Source: an uncultured Legionellales bacterium (GTDB lineage Bacteria > Pseudomonadota > Gammaproteobacteria > Eutrophobiales > Eutrophobiaceae). From it: 40,367 bases of DNA. The notes under the pieces were generated by a model. It worked only from the letters and a program-made list of their open reading frames with translations, did not search any database and had not been told where the DNA came from. Location: positions 1-40,367 of the forward strand of contig CAJWQR010000008.1 of NCBI GenBank assembly GCA_913045195.1, written 5' to 3'. Below are positions 1-9,334 of this stretch, in pieces (the first letter of the stretch is position 1; every line of letters starts with the position of its first letter). The position numbers were made by a program, and so were the translations under genes.

Positions 1-1
1 G

Positions 2-277
2 CATCTTATCAAATATACCTTTCATGATTTTCGTGTTGATGGTATAAAAAAATCTACAATCAATGAATTCCTAAAAAATATAGATATTAAAATACTCATC
101 AACAAGCGTGGGACAAGTTGGAGAAAATTATCTAATAGAGAAAAGAAAACAAGTACGAAATCAGAAATAATTGATTTATTATTCGAAAACCCAACAATAA
201 TGAAACGACCAATAATTAAAACCAAAAAAAAATATCTTGTTGGTTTTGATAAAGAAAAATTTAAATTACTAAAATAA
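2..277 (+). CDS. yffB: YffB/ArsC-family reductase-like protein, 5' end missing
   Basis: This is the C-terminal 91 residues of a gene that begins before the window. The protein reads HLIKYTFHDFRVDGI at its left edge and contains RGTSWRKL and NPTIMKRPII, followed by LVGF. These match the order of conserved segments in E. coli YffB, a thioredoxin-fold protein of the arsenate reductase (ArsC/Spx) family. About 25 N-terminal residues, including the family's redox-active cysteine, lie outside the window, so redox competence cannot be judged. The conserved Arg in the KRP segment is present. The gene converges on glmM with a 14-base gap and no obvious terminator. The true substrate of YffB proteins is not settled; arsenate reduction should not be assumed. 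Confidence 0.85.
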   Translation, partial: HLIKYTFHDFRVDGIKKSTINEFLKNIDIKILINKRGTSWRKLSNREKKTSTKSEIIDLLFENPTIMKRPIIKTKKKYLVGFDKEKFKLLK

Positions 278-291
278 TAATTATTTTAATC

Positions 292-1641
292 TTAATGTAG
301 TCTTGTTGTGACCTTATTAACTTTGTCTGCTAACTCATCTACAAGAGTTTCTATTTGATTTTCATTTTCACCTTCAACCATAATTCTTATTAAAGATTCA
401 GTCCCGGAAGGTCTTAATACAACACGGCCAGTATTAGCTAGAATATTCTCTGTATCCTTAATAGCGAGATTAATTTCATCATTTCTCGTTATATCAATCT
501 GTGTATCGAATTTAATATTTCGAACTATTTGTGGATATTTACTTATCTCTTTAGTCAATTCTGAAAGATTTTTACCTGTTAATATTATTGACTCTAGTAC
601 TTGTAATGCAGCTATAATTCCATCGCCTGTTGTGGTGAGTTCAAGATTAATAATATGTCCCGAGGTTTCCCCGCCCAATATTAGGTTATTCTTTAACAAT
701 AACTCCATAACATAACGATCGCCAACAGCTGCTCTAAAAAAATCTAATTCTAATTTTTTTATTGCGTGCTCTAAACCAAGATTACTCATTACGGTACCAA
801 CAACAGCGCCATTTAATTTTCTAAGCTGTGACTGTGCAATTATATAAAGAATATCATCCCCGTCTAATACGGCTCCACAATGATCCGCCATAATTAACCT
901 ATCACCATCTCCATCAAACGCAATTCCGACATCAGCTCGTGATGCTTTGACTAGTTCTTGTAAGGCATCAGGAGATGTTGCTCCACATTCATCATTAATA
1001 TTCAGACCATTTGGAGATGCCCCATGTAATATAACCTCTGCGCCTAACTCTTCAAAAACTTTAGGTGCTATGTGATAAGTGGCGCCATTTGCGCAATCAA
1101 TAACTATTCTTAGATCATTAAAATTTATATTATTTTCAATTTTTGATTTACAAAATTCAATATACCTTCTAGGGGCATCGGTAATTCGTCGCGCCTTACC
1201 AAGATTAAGGGACGGGACAGACCTCATTGGGTAATTTAATTCATATTCAATTTCCATCTCAACATCATCAGGTAATTTGGTACCATCGCTCGAAAAGAAT
1301 TTAAGTCCGTTATCATGGAATAAGTTATGAGAGGCACTTATAACGATGCCGGCTTGTGCTCGAGTACTCTTAGTTAGAAAAGCAATGCCTGGGGTAGGCA
1401 TTGGGCCCAATAAGCGAATATCAACTCCAGCTGCAGATAGGCCCGCTTCTAAAGCCGATTCAAACATATAGCCTGATATTCGTGTATCTTTTCCTACTAA
1501 AACAGGACCAGTTCCCTTTTTTGCTAATACACGTCCTGCTGCCCAACCAAGCTTCATAACGAAGTCAGCGCTTATTCCACCATCATCAACGCTACCACGT
1601 ATACCATCAGTCCCGAAATATTTTCTGGTATCTTTTTTAAT
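292..1641 (-). CDS. glmM: Phosphoglucosamine mutase GlmM, probable ATT start
   Basis: GlmM converts glucosamine-6-phosphate to glucosamine-1-phosphate, feeding UDP-GlcNAc for peptidoglycan and LPS. Visible: KYFGTDGIRG at residues 7-16, the phosphoserine loop GIVISASHN (Ser104 in this numbering), the metal loop DGDGDR, the sugar loop GETSGH and the phosphate-binding RPSGTES near the C-terminus. The first ATG (1557) would remove the essential FGTDGIRG segment. The frame stays open upstream to a stop at 1654-1656, but holds no ATG, GTG or TTG. The codons in the right place are ATT (1639-1641) and ACG (1642-1644), eight and five bases after an AAAAGG ribosome site (1650-1655). ATT gives 449 residues, close to the 445 of E. 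coli. It lies downstream of ftsH; folP, usually between them, is absent. Function is certain; the start is inferred. Confidence 0.95.
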   Translation of the reverse strand: MKKDTRKYFGTDGIRGSVDDGGISADFVMKLGWAAGRVLAKKGTGPVLVGKDTRISGYMFESALEAGLSAAGVDIRLLGPMPTPGIAFLTKSTRAQAGIVISASHNLFHDNGLKFFSSDGTKLPDDVEMEIEYELNYPMRSVPSLNLGKARRITDAPRRYIEFCKSKIENNINFNDLRIVIDCANGATYHIAPKVFEELGAEVILHGASPNGLNINDECGATSPDALQELVKASRADVGIAFDGDGDRLIMADHCGAVLDGDDILYIIAQSQLRKLNGAVVGTVMSNLGLEHAIKKLELDFFRAAVGDRYVMELLLKNNLILGGETSGHIINLELTTTGDGIIAALQVLESIILTGKNLSELTKEISKYPQIVRNIKFDTQIDITRNDEINLAIKDTENILANTGRVVLRPSGTESLIRIMVEGENENQIETLVDELADKVNKVTTRLH

Positions 1642-1681
1642 CGTGATTACCTTTTAAATTGAGTTTAGATATTGTTATTTT

Positions 1682-1719
1682 ATTGATATAAATGAAACCT
1701 GTTTAGTTATTATATCAAT
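1682..1719. repeat. AT-rich inverted repeat between ftsH and glmM
   Basis: ATTGATATAA (1682-1691) is perfectly repeated in inverted form at 1710-1719, with an 18-base spacer. It sits between the ftsH stop and the glmM ribosome site. The stem contains only one G-C pair per arm and has no clear U-tract on either strand, so it would be a weak terminator. It could equally be an operator or chance in AT-rich DNA. Confidence 0.35.
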
Positions 1720-1734
1720 CAATTATAAAAATAT

Positions 1735-3657
1735 TTAAGCAGGTTTTATAGATGGTGTAACGCTCTTTTTCGAAGATTTAGTTTTCCTTTTTGTCTTCTT
1801 TTTGGTTGAAGGGCTCTGGTCGTCGCTGTCATTCCAGTCTGAGGGTGGCTGTGGCGTTTTTCCTTTCATAATGTCATCAATTTGATCAGCATCAATCGTC
1901 TCGTACTTAATCAACGCATCCGCCATTAAATGAAGTTTGCCTATATTCTTTTTTAATATCTGCTCAGAACGTTTATAATTTTTATTAATTATATTACGAA
2001 TCTCTTTATCAATGGCATGGGACGTTTCATCGGAAATAGCTTTATGTTGAGTTACCGAACGACCTAAAAAGACCTCTCCATCTTCTTCGCTGTATGTCAA
2101 CGGGCCAAGTTTTTCCGACAAACCCCATTTCGTAACCATATTACGAGCAAGCTGTGTAGCACGTTCAATATCATTGCTTGCGCCAGTTGTAACTTTACTT
2201 GCATCAAAGATAAGTTCTTCTGCAATACGTCCTCCAAATAAACTTGAAATCTGACTATCTAGTAATTCTTTACTATAACTCAAACGATCTTCTTCTGGCA
2301 GAAACATCGTAACTCCTAACGCACGACCACGAGGAATAATTGTAACTTTGTATACGGGATCATGTGATGGTACTAACCGGCCAACAATAGCGTGTCCCGC
2401 CTCGTGATACGCGGTAAGTCTCTTTTCTTCTTCGCTCATAACCAGGGAACGTCGTTCTGCCCCCATCATAATTTTATCTTTAGCTCGCTCAAATTCTTCC
2501 ATATCAACTAATTTTTTATTCGCGCGTGCCGCAAATAATGCTGCCTCATTAACGAGATTAGATAAGTCAGCGCCAGAAAAACCAGGGGTACCACGAGCAA
2601 TTATATTTGCCTTAACATTACCCCCTAATGCAACTTTACGCATATGAACTTTTAAAATTTGTTCGCGACCTCGAATATCTGGTAATGGCACTACAACTTG
2701 GCGATCAAAACGACCTGGTCTCAGTAGCGCGGGGTCAAGAACATCAGGGCGGTTTGTAGCGGCAATCACAATCACTCCTTCATTACCTTCAAATCCATCC
2801 ATTTCTACCAATAACTGATTTAATGTTTGTTCCCGTTCATCATGACCGCCTCCCAAGCCAGCACCACGATGTCGTCCTACCGCATCAATCTCATCGATAA
2901 AAATAATGCAAGGTGAGTGTTTCTTTGCTTGTTCAAACATGTCTCGAACACGAGACGCACCAACACCCACAAACATTTCAACAAAATCTGAACCTGAGAT
3001 TGTAAAAAAAGGAACCTTAGCTTCGCCAGCAATAGCCTTTGCTAATAAAGTCTTGCCAGTCCCAGGAGAACCAATCATTAAAACCCCAGAAGGAATTTTA
3101 CCGCCTAGTTTTTGAAATTTGCCTGGGTCGCGCAAAAACTCAACTAACTCTGAAACCTCTTGTTTTGCCTCTTCAACACCTGCTACATCACTAAATGTTA
3201 TTTTTACTTGGTCTTCACTTAATAGACGCGCGCGACTCTTCCCAAATGACAACGCTCCTCCTCGTCCGCCGCCACCTTGCATCTGTCGCATAAAGTAAAT
3301 CCAAATACCAAGCAATAATATGATAGGAAACCAAGAGATTAGAGCATGAGCCCAAAATGAATTTTTATTCGGTTCCGTTCCTTTAATTTCTACATTATTT
3401 TCAAGTAGCGTACCAATTAATGCATCGTTATTGGTTTCAGGGCTGTATGTAGTAAATCGATTTCCATCAGTACGATTTCCAGTAATCGAACTGCCTTCAA
3501 TACTGACAGTGCCAATACGACCTGTTTTAACGTCAGAAATAAATTGGGAATAAGTAATTTCTCCTGACATTGACGGATTACTAAAATTTTTAAACACAGT
3601 CATCATAACAAGAGCTATGACCACCCATAATATTAGATTTTTTACCATATCATTCAA
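1735..3657 (-). CDS. ftsH: ATP-dependent zinc metalloprotease FtsH
   Basis: FtsH is the hexameric inner-membrane AAA+ protease that degrades membrane proteins and regulators such as LpxC in relatives. There are two membrane segments (about residues 5-22 and 105-123) with a periplasmic loop between them. The AAA module has Walker A at 196-203, pore motif FVG at 229-231 and Walker B IIFIDE at 251-256, and a second region of homology with RPGRFDR. The zinc site is HEAGH at 418-422. Walker A reads GSPGTGKT instead of the usual GPPGTGKT; the catalytic Lys202 and Thr203 remain. Length 640 is typical. The start is TTG (3655-3657) after a GAGG ribosome site; an in-frame ATG three codons on is an alternative. 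rlmE lies just upstream, as in E. coli and Pseudomonas. Confidence 0.97.
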   Translation of the reverse strand: MNDMVKNLILWVVIALVMMTVFKNFSNPSMSGEITYSQFISDVKTGRIGTVSIEGSSITGNRTDGNRFTTYSPETNNDALIGTLLENNVEIKGTEPNKNSFWAHALISWFPIILLLGIWIYFMRQMQGGGGRGGALSFGKSRARLLSEDQVKITFSDVAGVEEAKQEVSELVEFLRDPGKFQKLGGKIPSGVLMIGSPGTGKTLLAKAIAGEAKVPFFTISGSDFVEMFVGVGASRVRDMFEQAKKHSPCIIFIDEIDAVGRHRGAGLGGGHDEREQTLNQLLVEMDGFEGNEGVIVIAATNRPDVLDPALLRPGRFDRQVVVPLPDIRGREQILKVHMRKVALGGNVKANIIARGTPGFSGADLSNLVNEAALFAARANKKLVDMEEFERAKDKIMMGAERRSLVMSEEEKRLTAYHEAGHAIVGRLVPSHDPVYKVTIIPRGRALGVTMFLPEEDRLSYSKELLDSQISSLFGGRIAEELIFDASKVTTGASNDIERATQLARNMVTKWGLSEKLGPLTYSEEDGEVFLGRSVTQHKAISDETSHAIDKEIRNIINKNYKRSEQILKKNIGKLHLMADALIKYETIDADQIDDIMKGKTPQPPSDWNDSDDQSPSTKKKTKRKTKSSKKSVTPSIKPA

Positions 3658-3712
3658 TGCAATAATCCTCTTTAGCTATATATGTGTGTGTACTCTGAAA
3701 ATATAAATATTA

Positions 3713-4333
3713 CTATAATACATAAGAGCGCGCTAAAACATAAAATTCTCTTGATTGGTCACGTGATGCCTTCGGTTTTCTTACTAGTACTTTAGCAAAT
3801 TTTTCTTTCAACAATTGTCTATACTCATATGTTCCATCACCTTCAAAAAGCTTAACCAATAAATCACCGCCAGGTTTTAATATTTGAGTGCTGAAATCAT
3901 ATACAAGTTCAGCAATAGCCATATTTCGTGACTGATCAGTAACCCTTATACCTGTTAAATTGGGGGCCATATCAGAAATTACAAGATCTGCACCATATTC
4001 TCCAACTTCTTTAAGGCACTGTTTTTGAATAATTTCATCTGTAAAATCGCCAGATATAAACAAAACTTGCTCAATCGGATTCATAGGTAATATATCAATA
4101 GCAACAATCCGACCACTAGAATCAATTATACCGCTTAAATATTGAGACCAGCTCCCTGGAGACGATCCAAGATCGACAACACAATAATTTGGTTTTATTA
4201 ATTGATCTTTTTCATCGATTTCTTGAAGTTTATAAATTGCTCGGGAACGAAAATCTAACTTACGAGCTTTTTTTACATATAGATCTTTATTTTGTGTTTG
4301 CAGCCATCTCTTGCTGGATTTATTTTTTGACAT
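3713..4333 (-). CDS. rlmE: 23S rRNA (uridine-2552 2'-O) methyltransferase RlmE
   Basis: RlmE (FtsJ/RrmJ) methylates U2552 in the A-loop of 23S rRNA late in 50S assembly, using S-adenosylmethionine. The SAM-binding segment VDLGSSPGSWSQYL is at residues 53-66. The catalytic tetrad K-D-K-E can be assigned as Lys35, Asp121 (VISDMAPN), Lys161 (LLVKLFEG) and Glu196 (SREFYVL), each three lower than in the 209-residue E. coli protein. At 206 residues it is full length. It starts at ATG only 11 bases after greA ends; in Pseudomonas and E. coli a divergent yhbY gene occupies this space. Confidence 0.96.
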   Translation of the reverse strand: MSKNKSSKRWLQTQNKDLYVKKARKLDFRSRAIYKLQEIDEKDQLIKPNYCVVDLGSSPGSWSQYLSGIIDSSGRIVAIDILPMNPIEQVLFISGDFTDEIIQKQCLKEVGEYGADLVISDMAPNLTGIRVTDQSRNMAIAELVYDFSTQILKPGGDLLVKLFEGDGTYEYRQLLKEKFAKVLVRKPKASRDQSREFYVLARSYVL

Positions 4334-4344
4334 TTAAGATATAA

Positions 4345-4821
4345 TTACATGTAACGAACTTGAACAATCTCATACTCAATAACACCGCTTGGTGCGTTAA
4401 CGTCAACAATGTCGCCTACCTGCTTACTTATAAGTGAACGAGCAATGGGTGATGCTATAGAAATTAATCCTGCATTTATGTCGGCCTCTAATTCTCCTAC
4501 TATTTGGTATGTAACTTCTTCATCTGAGTTAAGGTTTAAAATAGTAACAGTAGCGCCGAAAACAACCTTGTCTGTTTCGTTAATTTCTTTTACATTTATG
4601 ATTTGAACATCAGCAAGTGTCGATTCAATTTTATTTATCCGGCCTTCCATAAAACTTTGCTGTTCACGCGCTGCATGATATTCAGCATTTTCACTTAAAT
4701 CGCCATGCGCCCTTGCCTCAGCAATTGCTGCAGTTATACGAGGTCTATCGACTGTTTTTAATTCGTGTAACTGTTCTCTTAGCTTCTCAGCTCCGACTTT
4801 TGTCATTGGTGATTTGCTCAC
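4345..4821 (-). CDS. greA: Transcription elongation factor GreA
   Basis: GreA enters the secondary channel of RNA polymerase and stimulates cleavage of backtracked RNA. The N-terminal coiled-coil hairpin carries [16 protein letters not shown] at residues 40-55, with the two acidic tip residues Asp41 and Glu44 in the E. coli positions. The C-terminal FKBP-like domain contains [16 protein letters not shown] and SPIARSLI. Length 158 equals E. coli GreA. The GTG start overlaps the carB stop by four bases (GTGA), implying translational coupling; an ATG five codons later is the alternative start, but the GTG version aligns with the E. coli N-terminus. Confidence 0.97.
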   Translation of the reverse strand: MSKSPMTKVGAEKLREQLHELKTVDRPRITAAIAEARAHGDLSENAEYHAAREQQSFMEGRINKIESTLADVQIINVKEINETDKVVFGATVTILNLNSDEEVTYQIVGELEADINAGLISIASPIARSLISKQVGDIVDVNAPSGVIEYEIVQVRYM

Positions 4822-7800
4822 GAAAAAATTCCTTTATGTAATGTCTGTAAACTATTCACGTTACTATTTTCACCGTATTTTAATGCCTCTACTGTCGCTT
4901 GAGCAGCTGCCATTGTTGTTGTATAAAAAACTTTTTGTTGGAGCGCTGTTCTTCTTATTGAAAAGGAATCGGCTATTGCATTTTTATCTTCTGTTGTATT
5001 TACAATTAAATCAATCTGCTTATTTTCTAACATATTAACAATATGAGGTTCGCCTTCTCTTACTTTATTGACCCTTTTGCATTTTATACCTGCTTCATTC
5101 AGAATATTACTAGTTCCTGATGTTGCATATATTTCAAACCCTAATTTAACTAGTTCACTAGCTACATTTATCGCTAATTCTTTGTCAATATCTTTAACGC
5201 TAATAAATGCGCAGCCCGAAGTGGATAATATCTCACCTGCTGCAGATTGTCCTTTTGCAAAAGCCTCGCCAAAAGTTTCTCCAATGCCCATCACTTCGCC
5301 TGTTGATTTCATTTCTGGCCCCAACAATGGATCAACGCCTGGAAATTTTATAAAAGGAAATACTGATTCTTTAACGCAATAATAATCAGGTCTCGGTGTA
5401 TCAATTATTCCTTGTGACGCTAGACTATTTCCAACCATACAATTCACTGCAATTTTTGCAATCGGAATTCCAGTTGCTTTTGATACAAAAGGAACCGTTC
5501 TTGAGGCTCTTGGGTTCACCTCAAGTACATAAATATCCTCTCCCTGTATAGCAAACTGAGTATTCATCAGACCAATAACATTTAGACCTTTAGCCATTAA
5601 ACTTACTTGGCTTGCTAGCTGATTTTGTATTGATTCACTCAAATTAAAAGGCGGTAATGAACACGCTGAATCACCAGAGTGTACGCCCGCTTGCTCAATA
5701 TGCTCCATGATTCCAGCTATAAAAACATCATTACCATCTGATATGGCATCAACATCGACTTCCGTTGCGTCGTTTAGAAATCTATCTAAAAGTACAGGGG
5801 ATGAGTTTGATGCTTCAACAGCCTTTTCCATATAATCTCTAAGATCATTTTCGTTGTATACAATCTCCATTGCACGACCGCCTAATACATATGAAGGTCT
5901 TACTACTAAAGGAAAGCCAATTTTATTTGCAACTTTTACTGCTTGCTGAATATTTCTGACAGTTCCATTTGGTGGTTGTCTTAAGTTAAGATCATTCAAC
6001 AACTTCTGAAATCTTTCCCTGTCTTCTGCGAGATCAATTGAATCAGGGTTTGTTCCAATGATAGGCACGCCTTCTTTCTCAAGTTCGCGTGCAAGCTTTA
6101 ATGGTGTTTGCCCTCCGTACTGAACAATTACACCAAAAGGATTTTCGATATTAATAATTTCTAATACATTTTCTAAAGTTAATGCTTCGAAATAAAGTCG
6201 GTCAGATGTATCATAGTCAGTGGAAACTGTCTCTGGGTTACAATTAACCATGATCGTTTCATAGCCGGCCTCGCGCATTGCAAAAGCTGCTTGAACACAA
6301 CAATAATCAAACTCAATACCTTGCCCTATTCTATTAGGACCTCCTCCAAGCACCATGATTTTTTTTCTATCGCTAGGAAAAGCTTCGCACTCAGAACCAT
6401 AACATGAATACATATAAGCAGTGGTTGATTCAAATTCTGCTGCACATGAATCAACTCGTTTAAAAACAGGTCTAATATTTTTATTAATTCTCAGCTGACG
6501 TATTTCAGACTCCGATTTATTAGCTAATTCAGCTAATCGTGAATCTGAAAATCCCATACGCTTTAATTTTATTAAACGTTCCTCTATTAAGGCTGCAAAA
6601 CCTTGATCTTTAATTTCGTTTTCTACTTTAATTAAATTATCAATTTGTGCTAGAAACCACGGATCTATATTAGTAATATTAAAAACCTCTTCTATACTCA
6701 TGCCGTGACGAAATGCATCAGCAATATACCAAAGTCTGTGCGCGCCTGGTTCGTATAGTTCTTTTTTAAGTTTTTTCAAAGGATCATTTTCGGTTTCGTC
6801 AAGTATTTCATTAAAACCAGTAACATCAGTTTCTAAACCACAAATAGCTTTTTGTAATGACTCTTGAAATGTTAAACCAATCGCCATGACCTCGCCGACT
6901 GATTTCATTTGTGTTGTTAAACGATCATCTGCTTGTGGGAATTTTTCAAAAGTAAACCGTGGTATTTTTGTAACAATATAATCAATCGTTGGTTCAAATG
7001 ATGCTGGAGTAACCCCTCCTGTAATTTCATTTTTTAATTCATCTAAAGTAAAACCTACGGCAAGTTTAGCGGCCACTTTTGCAATTGGGAATCCTGTTGC
7101 TTTAGATGCTAATGCTGATGAACGTGATACTCTTGGATTCATTTCGATAATTATTAATTCTCCATTCTCGGGATTCACAGCAAACTGAACATTTGAGCCT
7201 CCAGTATCTACGCCAATTTCACGTAAGACTTTTATAGAAGCATCGCGCATAATTTGATACTCCTTGTCTGTAAGAGTTTGTGCTGGGGCCACTGTTATTG
7301 AATCGCCGGTATGAACACCCATCGGATCTAAATTTTCAATAGAGCAGACGATAATACAATTATCATTTTTATCTCGAACAACCTCCATTTCATACTCTTT
7401 CCATCCCAAGGCTGACTGCTCAATTAAAATTTCAGAAACTGGTGATGCATCAAGACCTCTTTCACAAATATCAAAATACTCATCTGTGTTATATGCGATA
7501 CCTCCGCCTGTCCCGCCAAGAGTAAATGAGGGGCGAATTATTGCTGGGAATCCAATAACATCTAGTGCTTGCTTCGCCTGTTCTACATTACGAACCATTT
7601 CTGATTTTGGCATTGCTAACCCAATTTTCATCATAATTTCTCGAAATCGCTCACGATCTTCAGCTTTATCAATTGCATCTTTTGACGCACCAATCATTTC
7701 TACATCAAACTCTTTGAGTACTCCTTGTTTATCCAGATCTAAAGCGCAATTAAGAGCAGTTTGACCGCCCATTGTTGGTAATAATGCATCCGGACGTTCT

Positions 7801-8039
7801 TTCTGAATAATTTTTTTGACAGTCTGCCAATCAACTGGCTCTATGTATGTTGCATCAGCCATATCGGGATCTGTCATTATTGTTGCTGGGTTTGAATTAA
7901 CAAGTATTACTCTATAACCTTCTTCACGAAGAGCTTTACAGGCTTGTGCGCCGGAATAATCAAACTCACATGCCTGTCCAATTACAATGGGACCTGCCCC
8001 AATAATGAGAATGCTATTTATATCTGTTCTTTTTGGCAT
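4818..8039 (-). CDS. carB: Carbamoyl-phosphate synthase large subunit CarB
   Basis: CarB makes carbamoyl phosphate from bicarbonate, ammonia passed from CarA, and two ATP, supplying both pyrimidine and arginine synthesis. The protein has the usual internal duplication: two N-terminal pre-ATP-grasp segments ([10 protein letters not shown] near residue 13 and [15 protein letters not shown] in the second half) and two ATP-grasp domains with metal-site segments [16 protein letters not shown] and [16 protein letters not shown]. The C-terminal MGS-like allosteric domain covers about the last 135 residues. Length 1073 equals the E. coli enzyme. It begins eight bases after carA and is coupled to greA at its end. 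Confidence 0.98.
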   Translation of the reverse strand: MPKRTDINSILIIGAGPIVIGQACEFDYSGAQACKALREEGYRVILVNSNPATIMTDPDMADATYIEPVDWQTVKKIIQKERPDALLPTMGGQTALNCALDLDKQGVLKEFDVEMIGASKDAIDKAEDRERFREIMMKIGLAMPKSEMVRNVEQAKQALDVIGFPAIIRPSFTLGGTGGGIAYNTDEYFDICERGLDASPVSEILIEQSALGWKEYEMEVVRDKNDNCIIVCSIENLDPMGVHTGDSITVAPAQTLTDKEYQIMRDASIKVLREIGVDTGGSNVQFAVNPENGELIIIEMNPRVSRSSALASKATGFPIAKVAAKLAVGFTLDELKNEITGGVTPASFEPTIDYIVTKIPRFTFEKFPQADDRLTTQMKSVGEVMAIGLTFQESLQKAICGLETDVTGFNEILDETENDPLKKLKKELYEPGAHRLWYIADAFRHGMSIEEVFNITNIDPWFLAQIDNLIKVENEIKDQGFAALIEERLIKLKRMGFSDSRLAELANKSESEIRQLRINKNIRPVFKRVDSCAAEFESTTAYMYSCYGSECEAFPSDRKKIMVLGGGPNRIGQGIEFDYCCVQAAFAMREAGYETIMVNCNPETVSTDYDTSDRLYFEALTLENVLEIINIENPFGVIVQYGGQTPLKLARELEKEGVPIIGTNPDSIDLAEDRERFQKLLNDLNLRQPPNGTVRNIQQAVKVANKIGFPLVVRPSYVLGGRAMEIVYNENDLRDYMEKAVEASNSSPVLLDRFLNDATEVDVDAISDGNDVFIAGIMEHIEQAGVHSGDSACSLPPFNLSESIQNQLASQVSLMAKGLNVIGLMNTQFAIQGEDIYVLEVNPRASRTVPFVSKATGIPIAKIAVNCMVGNSLASQGIIDTPRPDYYCVKESVFPFIKFPGVDPLLGPEMKSTGEVMGIGETFGEAFAKGQSAAGEILSTSGCAFISVKDIDKELAINVASELVKLGFEIYATSGTSNILNEAGIKCKRVNKVREGEPHIVNMLENKQIDLIVNTTEDKNAIADSFSIRRTALQQKVFYTTTMAAAQATVEALKYGENSNVNSLQTLHKGIFS

Positions 8040-8047
8040 AAATAAAA

Positions 8048-9184
8048 TTAAAATTTATTTTCTTTCATTAATTCAATGAAATAATTAAAGAGTGGAAGTA
8101 AATCATGCGGGCCTGGGCTTGCCTCGGGATGACCTTGAAAACCAAAAACAGGATATTTTCTGTGATGTACCCCTTGTAACGAACCATCAAATAATGAACG
8201 ATGTGTAGCCATTAAATCATCGGGTAAACTTTCTTCATCAACTGCAAAACCATGATTTTGACTTGTGATTATAACTCTCTCATCTTGAATGGATAAAACT
8301 GGGTGATTAGCTCCGTGATGGCCAAATTTCATTTTAATGGTTTTCGCGCCAAGCGCTAACGATAACAATTGGTGCCCTAAACAAATACCAAAAACTGGTA
8401 TCCTTGATTCAATAATTTTATTTATCGCGGTTATCGCATAATCACACGGACTTGGATCACCTGGGCCATTAGATAAAAAAATGCCATTAGGTTTTTGAGC
8501 AAGTACATCTTCAGCCGAGGATTTTGCTGGCACAACAGTAACGTCACATCCTAAATCGGCAAGTATACGTAGAATATTTCGTTTTATGCCAAAATCATAT
8601 GCGATAACTCGCCATTTAGTTTTGTTAGTCTTTTTAACATCCTTCTTCAAACTCCAAGTCCCATCAGACCAACTATAAATATTTTTTGTTGATACCTCCT
8701 TGGCCAAATCCATCCCCTCTAACCCAGCAAAAGATTTTGCTTTTTTTATTGCGTCTTTAGAATTTATTTTTGAACCGGCAACAATACATCCCCTCATTGC
8801 GCCACACTTACGTATGTGACGCGTTAATTGACGCGTATCGATTCCTGCTATTGCAACAATTTTATGCTTTTTCAAATAATCACTAAGGTTATCGGTAGCT
8901 CGCCAATTACTTATAGCTATAGGTAGGTCTCTTATTACTAAACCACTAACGTATACATGATCTGATTCTTCGTCTTCTGAATTTGTGCCAACGTTTCCTA
9001 TATGAGGATGAGTTAGTGTAACAATTTGTTGGTAATAAGATGGGTCTGTGAGAATTTCTTGATAACCCGTCATTGCGGTATTAAAAACGACTTCCCCTGT
9101 TGCTTCTCTATCAATACCAAAAGAAACACCATAAAATAATGAACCATCTTCAAGAGCTAACAGGGCGTTATCTGTCAAAAACAT
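8048..9184 (-). CDS. carA: Carbamoyl-phosphate synthase small subunit CarA
   Basis: CarA is the class I glutamine amidotransferase subunit; it hydrolyses glutamine and channels ammonia to CarB. The nucleophile is Cys268 in [10 protein letters not shown], and the rest of the triad is His351 and Glu353 in [10 protein letters not shown]. The N-terminal small-subunit domain holds [13 protein letters not shown]. At 378 residues it is a normal length. The ATG at 9184 follows GAGAGG by only two bases; a TTG two codons later would have better spacing. No earlier start is possible because of an in-frame TGA just upstream. A promoter and a terminator-like hairpin lie directly in front and may control the carAB unit. 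Confidence 0.98.
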   Translation of the reverse strand: MFLTDNALLALEDGSLFYGVSFGIDREATGEVVFNTAMTGYQEILTDPSYYQQIVTLTHPHIGNVGTNSEDEESDHVYVSGLVIRDLPIAISNWRATDNLSDYLKKHKIVAIAGIDTRQLTRHIRKCGAMRGCIVAGSKINSKDAIKKAKSFAGLEGMDLAKEVSTKNIYSWSDGTWSLKKDVKKTNKTKWRVIAYDFGIKRNILRILADLGCDVTVVPAKSSAEDVLAQKPNGIFLSNGPGDPSPCDYAITAINKIIESRIPVFGICLGHQLLSLALGAKTIKMKFGHHGANHPVLSIQDERVIITSQNHGFAVDEESLPDDLMATHRSLFDGSLQGVHHRKYPVFGFQGHPEASPGPHDLLPLFNYFIELMKENKF

Positions 9185-9206
9185 AACCTCTCATTGACAT
9201 AAAAAA

Positions 9207-9231
9207 GGGAGTAACCTTGAAGGTAACTCCC
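9207..9231 (-). terminator. Terminator-like hairpin in the carA leader (candidate attenuator)
   Basis: On the minus strand the stem GGGAGTTACC pairs with GGTTACTCCC around a short loop with a single mismatch, and is followed at once by six T (9201-9206). This is a textbook Rho-independent terminator. It lies 22 bases before the carA ATG and downstream of the promoter at 9250-9279, so it would stop transcription before carA. It could instead be the end of acs, but acs has its own weaker hairpin at its stop codon. Confidence 0.7.
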
Positions 9232-9249
9232 GCTGTTCTACTGCTGTGC

Positions 9250-9279
9250 AGTATAATGTATCAGGACATTGAGTGTCTA
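9250..9279 (-). promoter_or_regulatory. Predicted sigma-70 promoter of carA
   Basis: On the minus strand TAGACA (9279-9274) and TATACT (9255-9250) are separated by 18 bases; each matches the consensus at five of six positions. Transcription would begin near 9242-9243, giving a leader of about 58 bases that holds the hairpin at 9207-9231. No leader peptide with its own start codon was seen in that short leader. Confidence 0.5.
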
Positions 9280-9302
9280 TCCGTAGACTAATGATTATGA
9301 AA

Positions 9303-9334
9303 AGAGAAAAATAAGCATTTGCTATTTATTCTCT
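9303..9334 (-). terminator. Weak hairpin at the end of acs
   Basis: AGAGAAAAATAAGCA (9303-9317) and TGCTATTTATTCTCT (9320-9334) pair at 12 of 15 positions with a two-base loop, overlapping the acs stop codon. On the minus strand it is followed by TTTTC. It is A/T-rich and interrupted, so at best a weak terminator for acs. Confidence 0.35.
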
